From: Bacteroidales bacterium
GTDB lineage: Bacteria; Bacteroidota; Bacteroidia; Bacteroidales; Muribaculaceae
Assembly: GCA_019416285.1 (NCBI GenBank)
Contig: DXXM01000004.1
Span: forward strand, 1 to 64,000
Direction of reading: 5' to 3'
DNA length: 64,000 bases
The position numbers and the translations under genes are program-made. The notes under the pieces are model-generated. The model saw only the letters and a program-made list of their open reading frames with translations, made no database searches and had not been told where the DNA came from. Positions 41,570 to 50,074 of this stretch are shown in pieces. Every line of letters begins with the position of its first letter. The stretch's first letter is position 1.

Positions 41570-41935
41570 TCAGGATTTGGCGGCCGCTTTGTTGGCTTCC
41601 TTCTGTTCGGCGGGAAGGGCGGCGTTCATCTTCTTGACGATTGCTTCGATATGGGCGTTGAATTCTTCTTTGAGTTTGCGGTAGGCTGCGGCGAAATACT
41701 CGTTGCGCGCTTTGCGGTATGCGTGGCCGTCGGCGAAAGCTTTCGGCGACTGGGGGAAATCAAAATTGGTGCGGGAGAGCGCGTTTTCCTGAAGAGCGGC
41801 GAGCTCATAGATAATCTGGTTGATTGTTTCGGTATTGATGCCGGGGACTGTGATTTTGGCAACCACACATTCGCCTGCGAGGGCGCCGCATATCATTCTG
41901 ATTTCTTTTTTGAGGAGTCGTTTGTTAGAAGCCAT
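41570..41935 (-). CDS. Conserved hypothetical protein, helical
   Basis: A 121-residue cytosolic protein with no signal peptide. It is mostly predicted helix, with KRLLKKEIRMICGALAGECVVAK at the start, AYRKARNEYFAAAYRKLKEE in the middle and an Ala/Lys-rich C-terminus. A TATATTTG -7-like box on the minus strand at 42011-42018 may be its promoter, with TTG 16 bases upstream. It precedes the acyltransferase gene by 28 bases. I do not recognise a family name; no catalytic motif was seen. Confidence 0.7.
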   Translation of the reverse strand: MASNKRLLKKEIRMICGALAGECVVAKITVPGINTETINQIIYELAALQENALSRTNFDFPQSPKAFADGHAYRKARNEYFAAAYRKLKEEFNAHIEAIVKKMNAALPAEQKEANKAAAKS

Positions 41936-42010
41936 TGCTTTTCAAGGGTTAAGGGTTAGTATGGTGGGATTGAAGCTCCCGTTTGGCTGTCCGGAGGACA
42001 AGTGATATTG

Positions 42011-42018
42011 CAAATATA
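42011..42018 (-). promoter_or_regulatory. -7 box of the 41570-41935 gene group
   Basis: On the minus strand this reads TATATTTG, fitting TAnnTTTG. A TTG lies 16 bases upstream, slightly closer than usual. Confidence 0.45.
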
Positions 42019-42044
42019 ATGAAAAAATTTGATTCAAGGTTCAC

Positions 42045-43367
42045 TCAGGTCGTTGAAAGTAGAACTTTTTTCAGTGCGGTGATTGATGGAGTGATGCGCG
42101 GGACTTCATGATGCTCCGCCATATTGTAGCTGACCTTGGTGGCATCGTGGTCAATCCGGGCGCCCGTGACCTCCTCAACTGTCCGGTGAAATTTCGCCGG
42201 ATGAGCCGTGGCGAGGAATATTCCTTTCTCGTCCGGGGCGAGGTCTTGGCGCAGGGCTCGGTAGGCCGTGGCGCCGTGCGGGTCCATGATGTAGGCGTCG
42301 CGCTCATATATCTCCCTCATGCTTTGGGCGATTTCGCCGTCGGAGAAGGAATAGCCGTGCATGTCGGTGCTGATTGCCTTGTGGTCGCCATGGTAGAGGT
42401 CGAGAATACGGGCGAAATTCGAGGGATTGCCCACATCCATCGCGCAGGCCATGGTGCGTTGCGGATGGCGGGGATTGAAAACTCCTGTGTGGAGATAGTC
42501 GACAAAGGCTGAGTTGATATTGTTGGCTATCACGAATCGCTTCACCGGGAGCCCCATCCTGCGGGCCAGAACTCCGGCGGTGAGATTGCCGAGATTGCCG
42601 CATGGAACTGAAATGACTATTCCGGCGCTGTCATCGTTATGCGGATGCTCATGGCGGAGATACTGACTGTAGCCGTAGAAGTAGTAGAACATCTGCGGCA
42701 GCAGGCGGCACACATTGATTGAATTAGCCGAGGTGACGTGCATCTCCTCGCGGAGCCGGTTGTCGACGAAGGCTTCCTTGACCAATCGCTGACAGTCGTC
42801 GAAGGTGCCCATTATCTCGATTGGGTAGACGTTGTCGCCCAGCGAAACGAACTGGTGGCGCTGGACGGCGCTGAGGCCTCTCTCGGGATAGAGGACAAAT
42901 ACTTTTACTCCGGGGACATTGTGGAAACCTACGGCTACCGCGCCTCCGGAGTCGCCTGAAGTAGCCACGAGCACATTGACCTCGCCGTCCGACTGCGGAC
43001 GCGAGTAATGGCTGATGATGCGTGCGAGAAAACGTGCGCCCACGTCCTTGAACGCGAGTGTGGGCCCGTGGAAGAGTTCGAGTGCGTAGATGTCGCTGTC
43101 CACTTTCCGCAGGGGAATTTCAAATGAAAATGTGTCGTAGACTATCTGCTTGAGTTCCGCGGCTTCAATGTCCTCGCCGAGAACGGTCGTCGCCACGACG
43201 TAAGCGATATCGCGCACCGACATTTCGCCGATATTATTGAAAAATGCACGCGGAATGACCGGAATCCTTTCGGGCATGAAAAGGCCGCCGTCGGGGGCGA
43301 GTCCGGTCATCACAGCTTCTTCGAGCGAAGCATGTGGGCTTTGTCCGTTTGTGCTGTAGAACTGCAT
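42045..43367 (-). CDS. thrC: Threonine synthase
   Basis: ThrC converts O-phosphohomoserine to threonine with PLP in the cytosol. The chain of 440 residues starts MQFYSTNGQSPHASLEEAV, a family N-terminus. The PLP lysine is K107 in LAFKDVGARF. ATSGDSGGAVAVGF and SVPCGNLGNLTAGV bind the cofactor phosphate and ring. The length matches the bacterial ThrC class. It is a single gene with its own promoter, whose spacer contains a perfect inverted repeat (43403-43422). The other threonine genes are not in the window. Confidence 0.96.
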   Translation of the reverse strand: MQFYSTNGQSPHASLEEAVMTGLAPDGGLFMPERIPVIPRAFFNNIGEMSVRDIAYVVATTVLGEDIEAAELKQIVYDTFSFEIPLRKVDSDIYALELFHGPTLAFKDVGARFLARIISHYSRPQSDGEVNVLVATSGDSGGAVAVGFHNVPGVKVFVLYPERGLSAVQRHQFVSLGDNVYPIEIMGTFDDCQRLVKEAFVDNRLREEMHVTSANSINVCRLLPQMFYYFYGYSQYLRHEHPHNDDSAGIVISVPCGNLGNLTAGVLARRMGLPVKRFVIANNINSAFVDYLHTGVFNPRHPQRTMACAMDVGNPSNFARILDLYHGDHKAISTDMHGYSFSDGEIAQSMREIYERDAYIMDPHGATAYRALRQDLAPDEKGIFLATAHPAKFHRTVEEVTGARIDHDATKVSYNMAEHHEVPRITPSITALKKVLLSTT

Positions 43368-43393
43368 TGCGATGTTTTGAGTATAGGGTCAAG

Positions 43394-43424
43394 CAAAGTT
43401 AAGCAACTCCTGCTGGAGTTGCAA
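43394..43424 (-). promoter_or_regulatory. thrC promoter with an operator-like inverted repeat in the spacer
   Basis: On the minus strand TAACTTTG (43394-43401) is the -7 box and TTG (43422-43424) the -33 box, 20 bases apart. GCAACTCC (43403-43410) and GGAGTTGC (43415-43422) form a perfect eight-base inverted repeat with a TGCT loop that fills this spacer. Confidence 0.75.
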
Positions 43425-43570
43425 GGACAGAAGTTTAAAATTCTGTAAAATTTAAGATAATATCTGAAATCCGTATAACACTTTTCCCAAAAAGGCCAAT
43501 AAGCAGTAAGTGTCGCAATTACACTTCAAAATGTTTCTTCTAATGGAATGATTCCTGTATTGTTGGTTTC

Positions 43571-43918
43571 TCAGAAAATGATTCTTGCGAGCGAGTCGCA
43601 GTTGGCCTTGACGTAGTCGGTGAATCCGCGTTCATAGTCGGTGGCCGACTGGCGCCCGAGTTTCGACTCGATATTGGAGATGCGTGCGCGGATTTCGAGC
43701 AGACCGTCCTGAGTTCGGTCCTCGCTGTCGACGGTCTCGAGCAGCGCGCGGGCATGTTCCTGTCCGAGTGCGTATGCTTTTTTGTCTATGACCCTGGCGG
43801 AAACTTTCTGTGGTCGCTGACTCTCGTCGGTCGAACAGGAACATGACTGAATGGCCGGCACGATGACCGGCATGATGAGGAGCGAGAATATCTTTACCGT
43901 TTTTGTCAGACGTATCAT
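43571..43918 (-). CDS. Small putative lipoprotein with coiled C-terminus
   Basis: A 115-residue protein. A signal peptide with two possible lipidation Cys (AIQSCSCSTDES) ends near residue 28. The rest includes YALGQEHARALLETVDSEDR and DGLLEIRARISNIESKLG, a predicted helical region, and DYERGFTDYVKANCDSLAR. The start at 43918 was chosen because the signal peptide begins there; it overlaps the exonuclease stop by four bases (ATGA), so translation is coupled. It is the last gene of the porQ transcript. No family was recognised. Confidence 0.7.
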   Translation of the reverse strand: MIRLTKTVKIFSLLIMPVIVPAIQSCSCSTDESQRPQKVSARVIDKKAYALGQEHARALLETVDSEDRTQDGLLEIRARISNIESKLGRQSATDYERGFTDYVKANCDSLARIIF

Positions 43919-44415
43919 AGGATTGTCATTGCGATTTTGGCGCAGGCTTCCGCATCGGCCAGTGCGTTGTGATGGTTGCTGAACGGTATGCCGAGGAAGT
44001 CGCATATATAGGGGAGGGAATAGGACGTGAGCAGTGTGCGCGGAAAGCGTCGGCGCGAGGCGCTGAGGGTGCAGAAAAAGGGATAGTCGGGGTAGTCCAT
44101 CCCGTAGACGCGGTGGGCAGCGCGGATGCAGCGCTCATCGAAGGCCTTGTTGTGGGCCACGAGAGGGAGCGGCCCTATCATGCGGGCTATGTCGCGCCAC
44201 ACGTCGGAAAACACGCGGGCGTTTTCTGTGTCGGCCCTCCCGATGCCGTGGATATTTTCGGTGAAGTGGCGGAAATAGTATTCCGGTTCCGGCTTGACAA
44301 GCTCATAGAAACGGTCGACTATGCAGCCGCCTACAACCTTTACCGCACCGATTGCGCAGATGGATGATGGCTCAGAGTTGGCCGTCTCGACGTCGACAGC
44401 TACGAAATTGTCCAT
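43915..44415 (-). CDS. DEDDh 3'-5' exonuclease (DNA polymerase III epsilon/RNase T-like)
   Basis: A 166-residue stand-alone exonuclease. The metal-binding residues are complete: D8 and E10 in VAVDVETAN, D93 in AHNKAFD, and H149/D154 in NHHNALADAEACA. The HNALADA signature assigns it to the DEDDh class. It has no polymerase or UvrC-type extension, so it resembles the small exonucleases encoded near ispH/cmk in Bacteroidota. A role in DNA repair or RNA trimming is possible but not shown. It follows ispH by 36 bases and overlaps the next gene by four. Confidence 0.88.
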   Translation of the reverse strand: MDNFVAVDVETANSEPSSICAIGAVKVVGGCIVDRFYELVKPEPEYYFRHFTENIHGIGRADTENARVFSDVWRDIARMIGPLPLVAHNKAFDERCIRAAHRVYGMDYPDYPFFCTLSASRRRFPRTLLTSYSLPYICDFLGIPFSNHHNALADAEACAKIAMTIL

Positions 44416-44451
44416 TGTGTTTTTTATGGATTTGGTGTCGGTGGTGAGAGT

Positions 44452-45342
44452 TTATTCCCGGGCTGCGCCGATAGCGGCTGCGGCGGTGTCGCGCACCTGC
44501 TCCATCAGCCAGCGGGGAGTGGATGTGGCGCCGCAGATACCGATGCTGCCGGCATTGTCAAGCCACTCGGCCCGGAAGTCCGCGGGGTTCGAGACGAGAT
44601 GCGAGCGGCTGTTGACGCTTCGACACTCGTTGTAGAGCACCTTGCCGTTGCTGCTCTTGGCTCCGGCTACGAAGAGTATCACGTCGTGACGCCGCGCGAA
44701 GTCTCTCAGATGGTCCACACGGTTGGCCACCTGGCGGCAGATGGTGTCGAAATACTCGAATTTCACGCCGGGGAGTATGCGGCGATTGATTTCAGCAACC
44801 ATTTCGGCAAGTCCCTGGAGCGACATTGTGGTCTGCGAGTAGAGGGCTATGTCGCGTGAGAAGTCAATTCTCGAAAGCTGCTCTGGATTCTCGACCACGA
44901 TGGCTTCGCCGTTAGTCTGCCCGACGAGTCCGTTGACCTCGGCATGACCGGCCTTGCCGTAGATCACAATCTGCGGGCGCGGGTCGGAGTTGTCATACGT
45001 GCTCTTGATGCGCCGCTGGAGCTGGAGCACCACGGGGCAGGTGGCGTCGATAATCTCTATGCCGAGACTGTCGGCGAGACTGTAGGTCGACGGCGGTTCG
45101 CCGTGGGCGCGCAGAAGCACCCTCGACCCCGAGAGATTGCGGAGGTCGTCGTGGGTGATGGTTGAGAGGCCTTTGTTTTCAAGGCGCTCAACCTCGTCGC
45201 TGTTGTGGACTATGTCGCCGAGACAATAGAGCGGGCGTGTGCTGCGCTCAAGCTCCTCCTCGGCTTTGCGTATGGCGGTGACGACGCCGTGGCAGAAGCC
45301 TGAGCGGGCGTCGATTTCGATGACCGGTGTCTTTCGCTCCAT
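44452..45342 (-). CDS. ispH: 4-hydroxy-3-methylbut-2-enyl diphosphate reductase
   Basis: IspH makes IPP and DMAPP from HMBPP, the last step of the non-mevalonate isoprenoid pathway, with an iron-sulfur cluster. The three ligand cysteines are in place: C17 in SGFCHGV, C102 in DATCPVV and C202 in DTICRQVA. The EE/HGE motif LLRAHGEPP is at 77-84, and SSNGKVLYNEC follows. The length of 296 is normal. The start codon abuts the cmk stop with no gap, so the two are co-transcribed and probably translationally coupled. Confidence 0.96.
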   Translation of the reverse strand: MERKTPVIEIDARSGFCHGVVTAIRKAEEELERSTRPLYCLGDIVHNSDEVERLENKGLSTITHDDLRNLSGSRVLLRAHGEPPSTYSLADSLGIEIIDATCPVVLQLQRRIKSTYDNSDPRPQIVIYGKAGHAEVNGLVGQTNGEAIVVENPEQLSRIDFSRDIALYSQTTMSLQGLAEMVAEINRRILPGVKFEYFDTICRQVANRVDHLRDFARRHDVILFVAGAKSSNGKVLYNECRSVNSRSHLVSNPADFRAEWLDNAGSIGICGATSTPRWLMEQVRDTAAAAIGAARE

Positions 45343-46038
45343 TTATCGCGCCCCCGTTATTTTATTGTACAGGTCGAGGAGCCATGCGTTCTGCTCGTCG
45401 ATGGTCATTGCGGAGTTGTCGAGCATCACGGCGTCCTCGGCCTGACGCAGCGGGCTCTCCTTGCGGGTCATGTCAATGCGGTCGCGCTCGGTGACGTTGG
45501 CGAGCACCTCTTCGTAGGTCACCGCGGCACCCTTCTCGGTCAGCTCGCGGAAACGGCGCTCGGCGCGGCGCTCGGGAGTGGCGTTGCAGAACACCTTCAT
45601 CTCGGCGTCAGGGAAAACCACGGTGCCTATGTCGCGGCCGTCCATCACTATCCCTTTCGAGCGACCCATCTCGCGCTGCATCCTCACGAGCGCGTGGCGA
45701 ACTTCGGGGACGGCGGCGATGGGTGAGACGTGCGACGACACTTCGAGCGAGCGGATTTCACTCTCCACCACCGAGCCGTTGAGGAGCGTGAGCTGTCCGT
45801 CGCCGTTGACCTGGAAGTCAATATGTATGTCCGGAAGCGCCTCCACGAGCCTGTCGGTGCTGACAGTGCCGTCGGGACTGATGAAGCCGTGGCGCATGGC
45901 GTAGAGGGTGACGGCGCGATACATGGCGCCTGAGTCGATATAGCGGTAGCCGATGGTCTTGGCCAGGCGGCGTGCCATGGTGCTTTTCCCCGAGGAGGAA
46001 TAGCCGTCGATGGCTATGATGATTTTTTCAGAATTCAT
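45343..46038 (-). CDS. cmk: Cytidylate kinase
   Basis: Cmk phosphorylates CMP and dCMP with ATP. The P-loop is GYSSSGKS (12-19). KTIGYRYIDSGAMYRAVTLYA and VMDGRDIGTVVFPDAEMKVF match the CMP-binding and core motifs. RFRELTEKG and the NVTERDRIDMTRKESPL lid follow. The length of 231 is normal. It follows porQ with an 11-base overlap (porQ ends at 46028), pointing to coupled translation, and is followed directly by ispH. Confidence 0.96.
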   Translation of the reverse strand: MNSEKIIIAIDGYSSSGKSTMARRLAKTIGYRYIDSGAMYRAVTLYAMRHGFISPDGTVSTDRLVEALPDIHIDFQVNGDGQLTLLNGSVVESEIRSLEVSSHVSPIAAVPEVRHALVRMQREMGRSKGIVMDGRDIGTVVFPDAEMKVFCNATPERRAERRFRELTEKGAAVTYEEVLANVTERDRIDMTRKESPLRQAEDAVMLDNSAMTIDEQNAWLLDLYNKITGAR

Positions 46039-47071
46039 ATAGTTTAGTTGAAATGTTGAGCATTATTGTAGTAGCGCCCGTGTGTGGCTGGGAGAGTGCG
46101 AGGCCGAGGCCGAAATTGCGGACACTGAAACCGGCGCAGGCCGAGAAACCCGACAGGAAACTGCGTTTGTAGGTCGACATGTCGGTGCGGGTCTTGTAGT
46201 TGTAGCCTATGCCGATGTGAAACCTGTCGCTCGGCACGAAGTCGGCGGCGAAGATGAGGTGGCGCATGAGGTTCGAGCCGAAGCTGTCCTTGATGACCGG
46301 TGTCGAGTTCTCGGAGCCGTCGCCGTTGTCGTAGAAAGGCAGATGCCATTTAGTAAGATTCCAGGCGGTGATTGACCAGTTGACTGGAAGTGTGCCGAAG
46401 GATTTCGAGATGCCGAGGCGGATGTCGACGGGCAGACGGTCGTAGCGCTCGTGGAAGCGCTTTACCTGGCCTCCGAGATTGGCTACCACTGCCGAGAAGG
46501 AGAGGTTGCTCTCAGGGTCGAAATAGTTTACGCCGAGGTCCGTGGCAAGCGCCGTGGCGGAGTAGGCATCGTAGCTCGAATAGATGAACTTCAGCGTGAT
46601 ACCACCGCGCCAACGGTCCGTGATGTCGTGGGCATACATGCCGCTGAACACCATGTCCTTCGGCGAAAATTCTCCGGTGAGAGTGCCGTTGATGTCGGCG
46701 CCCTTGATGGATCCGTAGCCGAAATACTGGACTCCGGCAAGCCAGGCTCCGTGGTCACCTGCGCGGCGACCGAATTTCACTCCCGCGAAGTTGCTGTCGC
46801 CGACATAGCGCATATAGTTCGCCCCGAGCTGCATCTCGACTTCCGCGCCGAGCAGTCCGGGGTTCTGGTCTATGCTGTTGATGTCGTCCTCGATGGCAGT
46901 GATGTTGACTCCGCCGAGGCCGTAGGCGAGCGTCGACGAGGGGATGTTCAGGAAGCTGTAGGCTGACGATGAGTCCTGGGCCAGCGCTACGTTGAGCGCC
47001 GAGACGAGGATTGCGGCTACCGTGGCCGCGAGCCCGCGCAGTGGATTATTTTTGTGGAGAAATATTGACAT
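46028..47071 (-). CDS. porQ: Type IX secretion system outer membrane protein PorQ
   Basis: A 347-residue outer-membrane beta-barrel. Signal peptide about 1-31 (LVSALNVALA). The mature start SSSAYSFLNIPSSTLAYGLGGVNITA (shortened here to SFLNIPSSTLAYGLGG) and DDINSIDQNPGLLG are the recognisable PorQ features. Barrel strands with amphipathic pattern continue to the C-terminus (MLNISTKLYEF). PorQ is linked to surface attachment of type IX secretion cargo. It heads the porQ-cmk-ispH-exonuclease-lipoprotein transcript. Other T9SS genes are not in the window. Confidence 0.87.
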   Translation of the reverse strand: MSIFLHKNNPLRGLAATVAAILVSALNVALAQDSSSAYSFLNIPSSTLAYGLGGVNITAIEDDINSIDQNPGLLGAEVEMQLGANYMRYVGDSNFAGVKFGRRAGDHGAWLAGVQYFGYGSIKGADINGTLTGEFSPKDMVFSGMYAHDITDRWRGGITLKFIYSSYDAYSATALATDLGVNYFDPESNLSFSAVVANLGGQVKRFHERYDRLPVDIRLGISKSFGTLPVNWSITAWNLTKWHLPFYDNGDGSENSTPVIKDSFGSNLMRHLIFAADFVPSDRFHIGIGYNYKTRTDMSTYKRSFLSGFSACAGFSVRNFGLGLALSQPHTGATTIMLNISTKLYEF

Positions 47072-47236
47072 GTGGTTGACTGGTGCTTCGTGGAGGAGCG
47101 TGTGGCCTCCCTCTTATATAAACGCTCCGCGTCGCGCATTATTATGCGGGGAGGCGCGTTTGCGGGAAGTTTCTATAACGGGTTGCGCATGTGGGCGGGA
47201 AGAGTGTCGGATTGAGCCGGTTGGTCAAAATGTCAA

Positions 47237-47267
47237 CAAAGCTAAAACAAATGTAATCAATCACAAA
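47237..47267 (-). promoter_or_regulatory. Promoter of the porQ operon
   Basis: On the minus strand TAGCTTTG (47237-47244) and TTTG (47264-47267) are 19 bases apart. The leader to porQ is about 160 bases. Confidence 0.65.
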
Positions 47268-47271
47268 ATAG

Positions 47272-47302
47272 TTGCAGACGCGCTCTCTGATGACTAATTT
47301 TG
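47272..47302 (+). promoter_or_regulatory. Promoter of the TonB C-terminal-domain gene
   Basis: TTG at 47272-47274 and TAATTTTG at 47295-47302 are 20 bases apart. It is placed back to back with the porQ promoter; the -33 boxes are only a few bases apart. Confidence 0.7.
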
Positions 47303-47325
47303 TTTCGCCACATTAGTTTATCCGT

Positions 47326-47775
47326 ATGCTTAAATTTTTACCTAAAATCATTCTCCTCCCTCTCATCGCTGTCCTTTTTGCCCACTACGGGTATGCCGAC
47401 ACGCGTAAAAAGCATATCGCCGATGTGACAGAGTCGCCGCAAGAGCGGAAATCGATAGATGTCTACGGTTACGATAGTGTCGATATCCATCCCTCTTTCC
47501 CTGGCGGCGAGATTGCTCTCGTCAGTTTCATCAACGATGAGCGGCGTTACCCCAAGCGTGCTTACCGAGAGGGCATCGAAGGCAGAGTCCTTTGCAGTTT
47601 CATCGTCAATGCCGACGGCTCGCTTTCGCATATCTCCGTGATAAGGGGGGTCGAAGAGTCGCTTAACCGCGAAGCTGTCAGAATCCTTTCGAAAATGCCC
47701 AACTGGGTCGCAGGCGAGAAGGACGAGACTCCGGTCCCGGTCTACTGCATCCTGCCTATTCCGTTCCGCCTCTGA
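47326..47775 (+). CDS. Exported TonB C-terminal-domain protein
   Basis: A 149-residue protein with a signal peptide (about 1-24). From residue about 60 it matches the TonB C-terminal fold: GGEIALVSFINDERRYPKRA, then GIEGRVLCSFIVNADGSLSHISVIRG and REAVRILSKMPNWVAGEKD. It lacks the proline-rich linker and the membrane anchor of true TonB, and is periplasmic if the signal is cleaved. Such short TonB_C proteins occur in Bacteroidota with unknown roles; it could bind TonB boxes without transducing energy. It is divergent from porQ and followed by the convergent EamA gene. Confidence 0.8.
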   Translation: MLKFLPKIILLPLIAVLFAHYGYADTRKKHIADVTESPQERKSIDVYGYDSVDIHPSFPGGEIALVSFINDERRYPKRAYREGIEGRVLCSFIVNADGSLSHISVIRGVEESLNREAVRILSKMPNWVAGEKDETPVPVYCILPIPFRL

Positions 47776-47802
47776 GCTTTCTGCCCGGCGCTGTCCCGAG
47801 TC

Positions 47803-48723
47803 TCACTTCGGGTCGGCGCCGGCGGGCTGTCTGGCGGCCTTGCTGATGGTCACGAGGTAGACGCCGGAGAATATGAGGGCCACGGCTATCACCTTGACCG
47901 GTGTGAAGCGGTCGAGTCCGAGATAGACGCCGATGAGCGAGGCCACGATGGGCTGCACATAGTTATACATGCCCACCAGCGTGGGGCGCAGGTTTTTCTG
48001 TCCTATCATGATGAGGATGTAGGCGAGGAAGGTGGCTACGACCACCACGTATGCCACGCCGCCGATTTCCACGGCCGTCATCGCTTTCCAGTCAATGAGG
48101 GTCCATTCGCGCCACGAGATTGTGATGGCCACCACGGAGGCGAAGGTAAACATCCATTTCATGAGGGTGAATACCGAATATTTTCTGATGAAATTCTTAT
48201 AGAGTGTGAGATAGAGCGCATAGCTGAACTGTGCGGTCAGCACGAGCATGTCGCCGAGCTGCGGATTGTCGCCCTTGATGGCGGAGGCGGCGCTTCCCAG
48301 CACCAGCAGAAGCGCTCCCGAGGCTCCGAGTACGATTCCGCCTGCTTTTTTCCACGTGATAGGCTCCCGGAGGATTATCGCCGCGAGTATCATAACCCAC
48401 ATAGGCATTGTGGTGGTGATGATGGATGCCTCGCCGGGCGATGTGAAGCCTAAGCCGAAGATGTAGCACCCCTGGTTGCACACTATACCCAGCATGCCGG
48501 CTCCGGCGAGTTTCAGAAGGTCGCGTCCGGGCACCTTCTGGTAGGGCACGAAGAGCGAGGCTATCCAGAAGAGGATGGCGGCTCCTATGATTCGGAAATT
48601 TGTCATCAGAAGCGGTGTCACTACACCGGCTGCCATGGCTATCTTGGCTATCGGAGCCATGAGGCCCCACGTAACATTGGCTCCTACCATCGCCAGATGC
48701 CCTTTGATCTTGAATTCTTTCAT
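47803..48723 (-). CDS. EamA/DMT-superfamily transporter
   Basis: A 306-residue inner-membrane protein with ten hydrophobic helices in two EamA repeats (about 8-142 and 155-298), the usual drug/metabolite transporter layout. It starts KGHLAMVGANVTWGLMAPIAK and has the P-I-T-W motif at EPITWKKAGGIVLG of the first repeat and VKVIAVALIFSGVYLV in the second. The substrate is unknown. The minus-strand promoter at 48795-48825 is perfect. It diverges from pgeF. Confidence 0.88.
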   Translation of the reverse strand: MKEFKIKGHLAMVGANVTWGLMAPIAKIAMAAGVVTPLLMTNFRIIGAAILFWIASLFVPYQKVPGRDLLKLAGAGMLGIVCNQGCYIFGLGFTSPGEASIITTTMPMWVMILAAIILREPITWKKAGGIVLGASGALLLVLGSAASAIKGDNPQLGDMLVLTAQFSYALYLTLYKNFIRKYSVFTLMKWMFTFASVVAITISWREWTLIDWKAMTAVEIGGVAYVVVVATFLAYILIMIGQKNLRPTLVGMYNYVQPIVASLIGVYLGLDRFTPVKVIAVALIFSGVYLVTISKAARQPAGADPK

Positions 48724-48752
48724 CTTTAGGTGGTTTATCCGGGATTTTAGGC

Positions 48753-48760
48753 TAATTTTG
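48753..48760 (+). promoter_or_regulatory. -7 box of pgeF
   Basis: TAATTTTG matches the -7 consensus about 70 bases before the ATG at 48829. No -33 TTG is seen upstream. Confidence 0.5.
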
Positions 48761-48794
48761 CGGCGTGGGAAACGCCGTTTCCGAAAATCCGGCG

Positions 48795-48825
48795 CAAAAG
48801 TATAACAAAAGCTACAGATTACAAA
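48795..48825 (-). promoter_or_regulatory. Promoter of the EamA transporter gene
   Basis: On the minus strand TACTTTTG (48795-48802) and TTTG (48822-48825) are 19 bases apart. The promoter crosses the start of the divergent pgeF leader. Confidence 0.7.
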
Positions 48826-48828
48826 ATT

Positions 48829-49608
48829 ATGTCTACTAAATCATCCCTCCTCTCCCGGTCGTGGCTTAATATTCTTGCTGACAGAGCGGAATATGCTGTG
48901 ATGTTCACCTCGCGCGGCGATACCGGCGATGCGGCTGACCCGTATTCGGCGTTCAGCCTCTGCCACTACACCGGCGACACCCCGCGACACGTGGCCCATT
49001 GCCGCGGGATGCTCGCCGATGCCCTCGGCATTGATGTCAGTTGCATCATCGTGCCTCGGCAGACCCACTCGACGCGGGTTGTGACCATTGATTCTCTTCC
49101 AGTCAGCGACGCGGCGATTGAGGGGGCTGACGGAGTGGTGACCACGTTGCGCGATGTGGCTGTCGGAGTGTCCACGGCCGATTGTGTCCCGGTCATAGCC
49201 GTGGACTCTGTGGCTGGAGTGGCCGGAGCTTTCCACGCCGGGTGGCGCGGGGCGGTGGGAGGCATTGTCGGCTCCGGAATTGAGGCCATGACCGCCGCCG
49301 GAGCTCTCGCCGGAAGAATCGAGGCTTATATCGGCCTTTCGATATGCTGTTCCTGCTTTGAGGTGGGAGAGGAGGTGGCCGCCTTTTTCCCTGAGGAGTT
49401 TGTGGTGAGAAAGGAGGAATGGCCTAAGCCTCATGTCGACCTCCCTGCCTACGTCGAAAGCCGCTTGGTTAAAGCGGGCGTTGTCGCCGGTAATATAAGG
49501 AGTTTTGCCTGTGAAATGTGTACCCGTTGCCATCCTGATAAGTATTTTTCGGCACGTGCGGCAGGCATTGCTTCCGGACGCAATTTTACGTTTGCAATCC
49601 TGCGGTGA
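48829..49608 (+). CDS. pgeF: Peptidoglycan editing factor / polyphenol oxidase family protein
   Basis: A 259-residue YfiH/PgeF-family protein. The metal-binding triad is H80 (RQTHSTRV), C119 (STADCVPV) and H136 (GAFHAGWRG). The C-terminal C-x(n)-C region (SICCSCFEVGEEVAAFFPE; CEMCTRCHPDKYFSARA) is also present. Family members prevent misincorporation of L-Ser for L-Ala in peptidoglycan precursors (E. coli YfiH) or act as purine nucleoside phosphorylases; which applies here is not shown. The start ATG at 48829 is preceded by an AT-rich leader. It stands alone. Confidence 0.88.
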   Translation: MSTKSSLLSRSWLNILADRAEYAVMFTSRGDTGDAADPYSAFSLCHYTGDTPRHVAHCRGMLADALGIDVSCIIVPRQTHSTRVVTIDSLPVSDAAIEGADGVVTTLRDVAVGVSTADCVPVIAVDSVAGVAGAFHAGWRGAVGGIVGSGIEAMTAAGALAGRIEAYIGLSICCSCFEVGEEVAAFFPEEFVVRKEEWPKPHVDLPAYVESRLVKAGVVAGNIRSFACEMCTRCHPDKYFSARAAGIASGRNFTFAILR

Positions 49609-50074
49609 CGACTTCTGCTGTGCATGGATAAAAGGCAGCTTATTTAGAATGATTATAAATAATGTTTTTGTTTGCATTTTATACCAGATGTGCCACAGAA
49701 CTCCGATTTTCAGTGATTTTATAGAGCGATTCCATTCCGAACACACATGCAGCTTTAGTAGAAATGTAAATACTAACACGTTGTAACATAGTTAATTATT
49801 ATCTATGGCTAAAGTGAAACTTTAAGTAATAGACCGTGTTACTCATAAATAACTGAAATTCAGTTAGCTGCAAATTATTTGAAACTTCCAAATAAAAAAG
49901 AGCTTGCCTGAACAAAATGTTTTTTGGAAATTTGCATAGACAGAAAGCACAAAGTTGACAAACACATAAAGCGGAATTCAATAAAACTCCCTCTGTTCCT
50001 TAATATAAATAGGTACACTGACCGCCGGGCTTCAATACTTGCGCTTGATTGAAATATATCTACCGAACTGACAA
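49609..50074. other. AT-rich region upstream of dnaA
   Basis: Nothing coding was found. It holds a 17-base palindrome (49850-49866). No TTATNCACA-type DnaA boxes were seen on either strand, so there is no sign of a replication origin on this side of dnaA. A clear consensus promoter for dnaA was not identified either. Confidence 0.6.
49850..49866. repeat. 17-base palindrome upstream of dnaA
   Basis: TAACTGAAATTCAGTTA is a perfect inverted repeat around a central A. It is about 210 bases upstream of the dnaA start, in an AT-rich intergenic region. Confidence 0.65.

Noticed and set aside
43403..43422. Transcription terminator upstream of thrC
   Set aside because: The hairpin lies within the promoter spacer and has no T-run on either side, so an operator fits better.
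49609..50074. Possible oriC upstream of dnaA
   Set aside because: No DnaA boxes or iterated AT 13-mers were seen.
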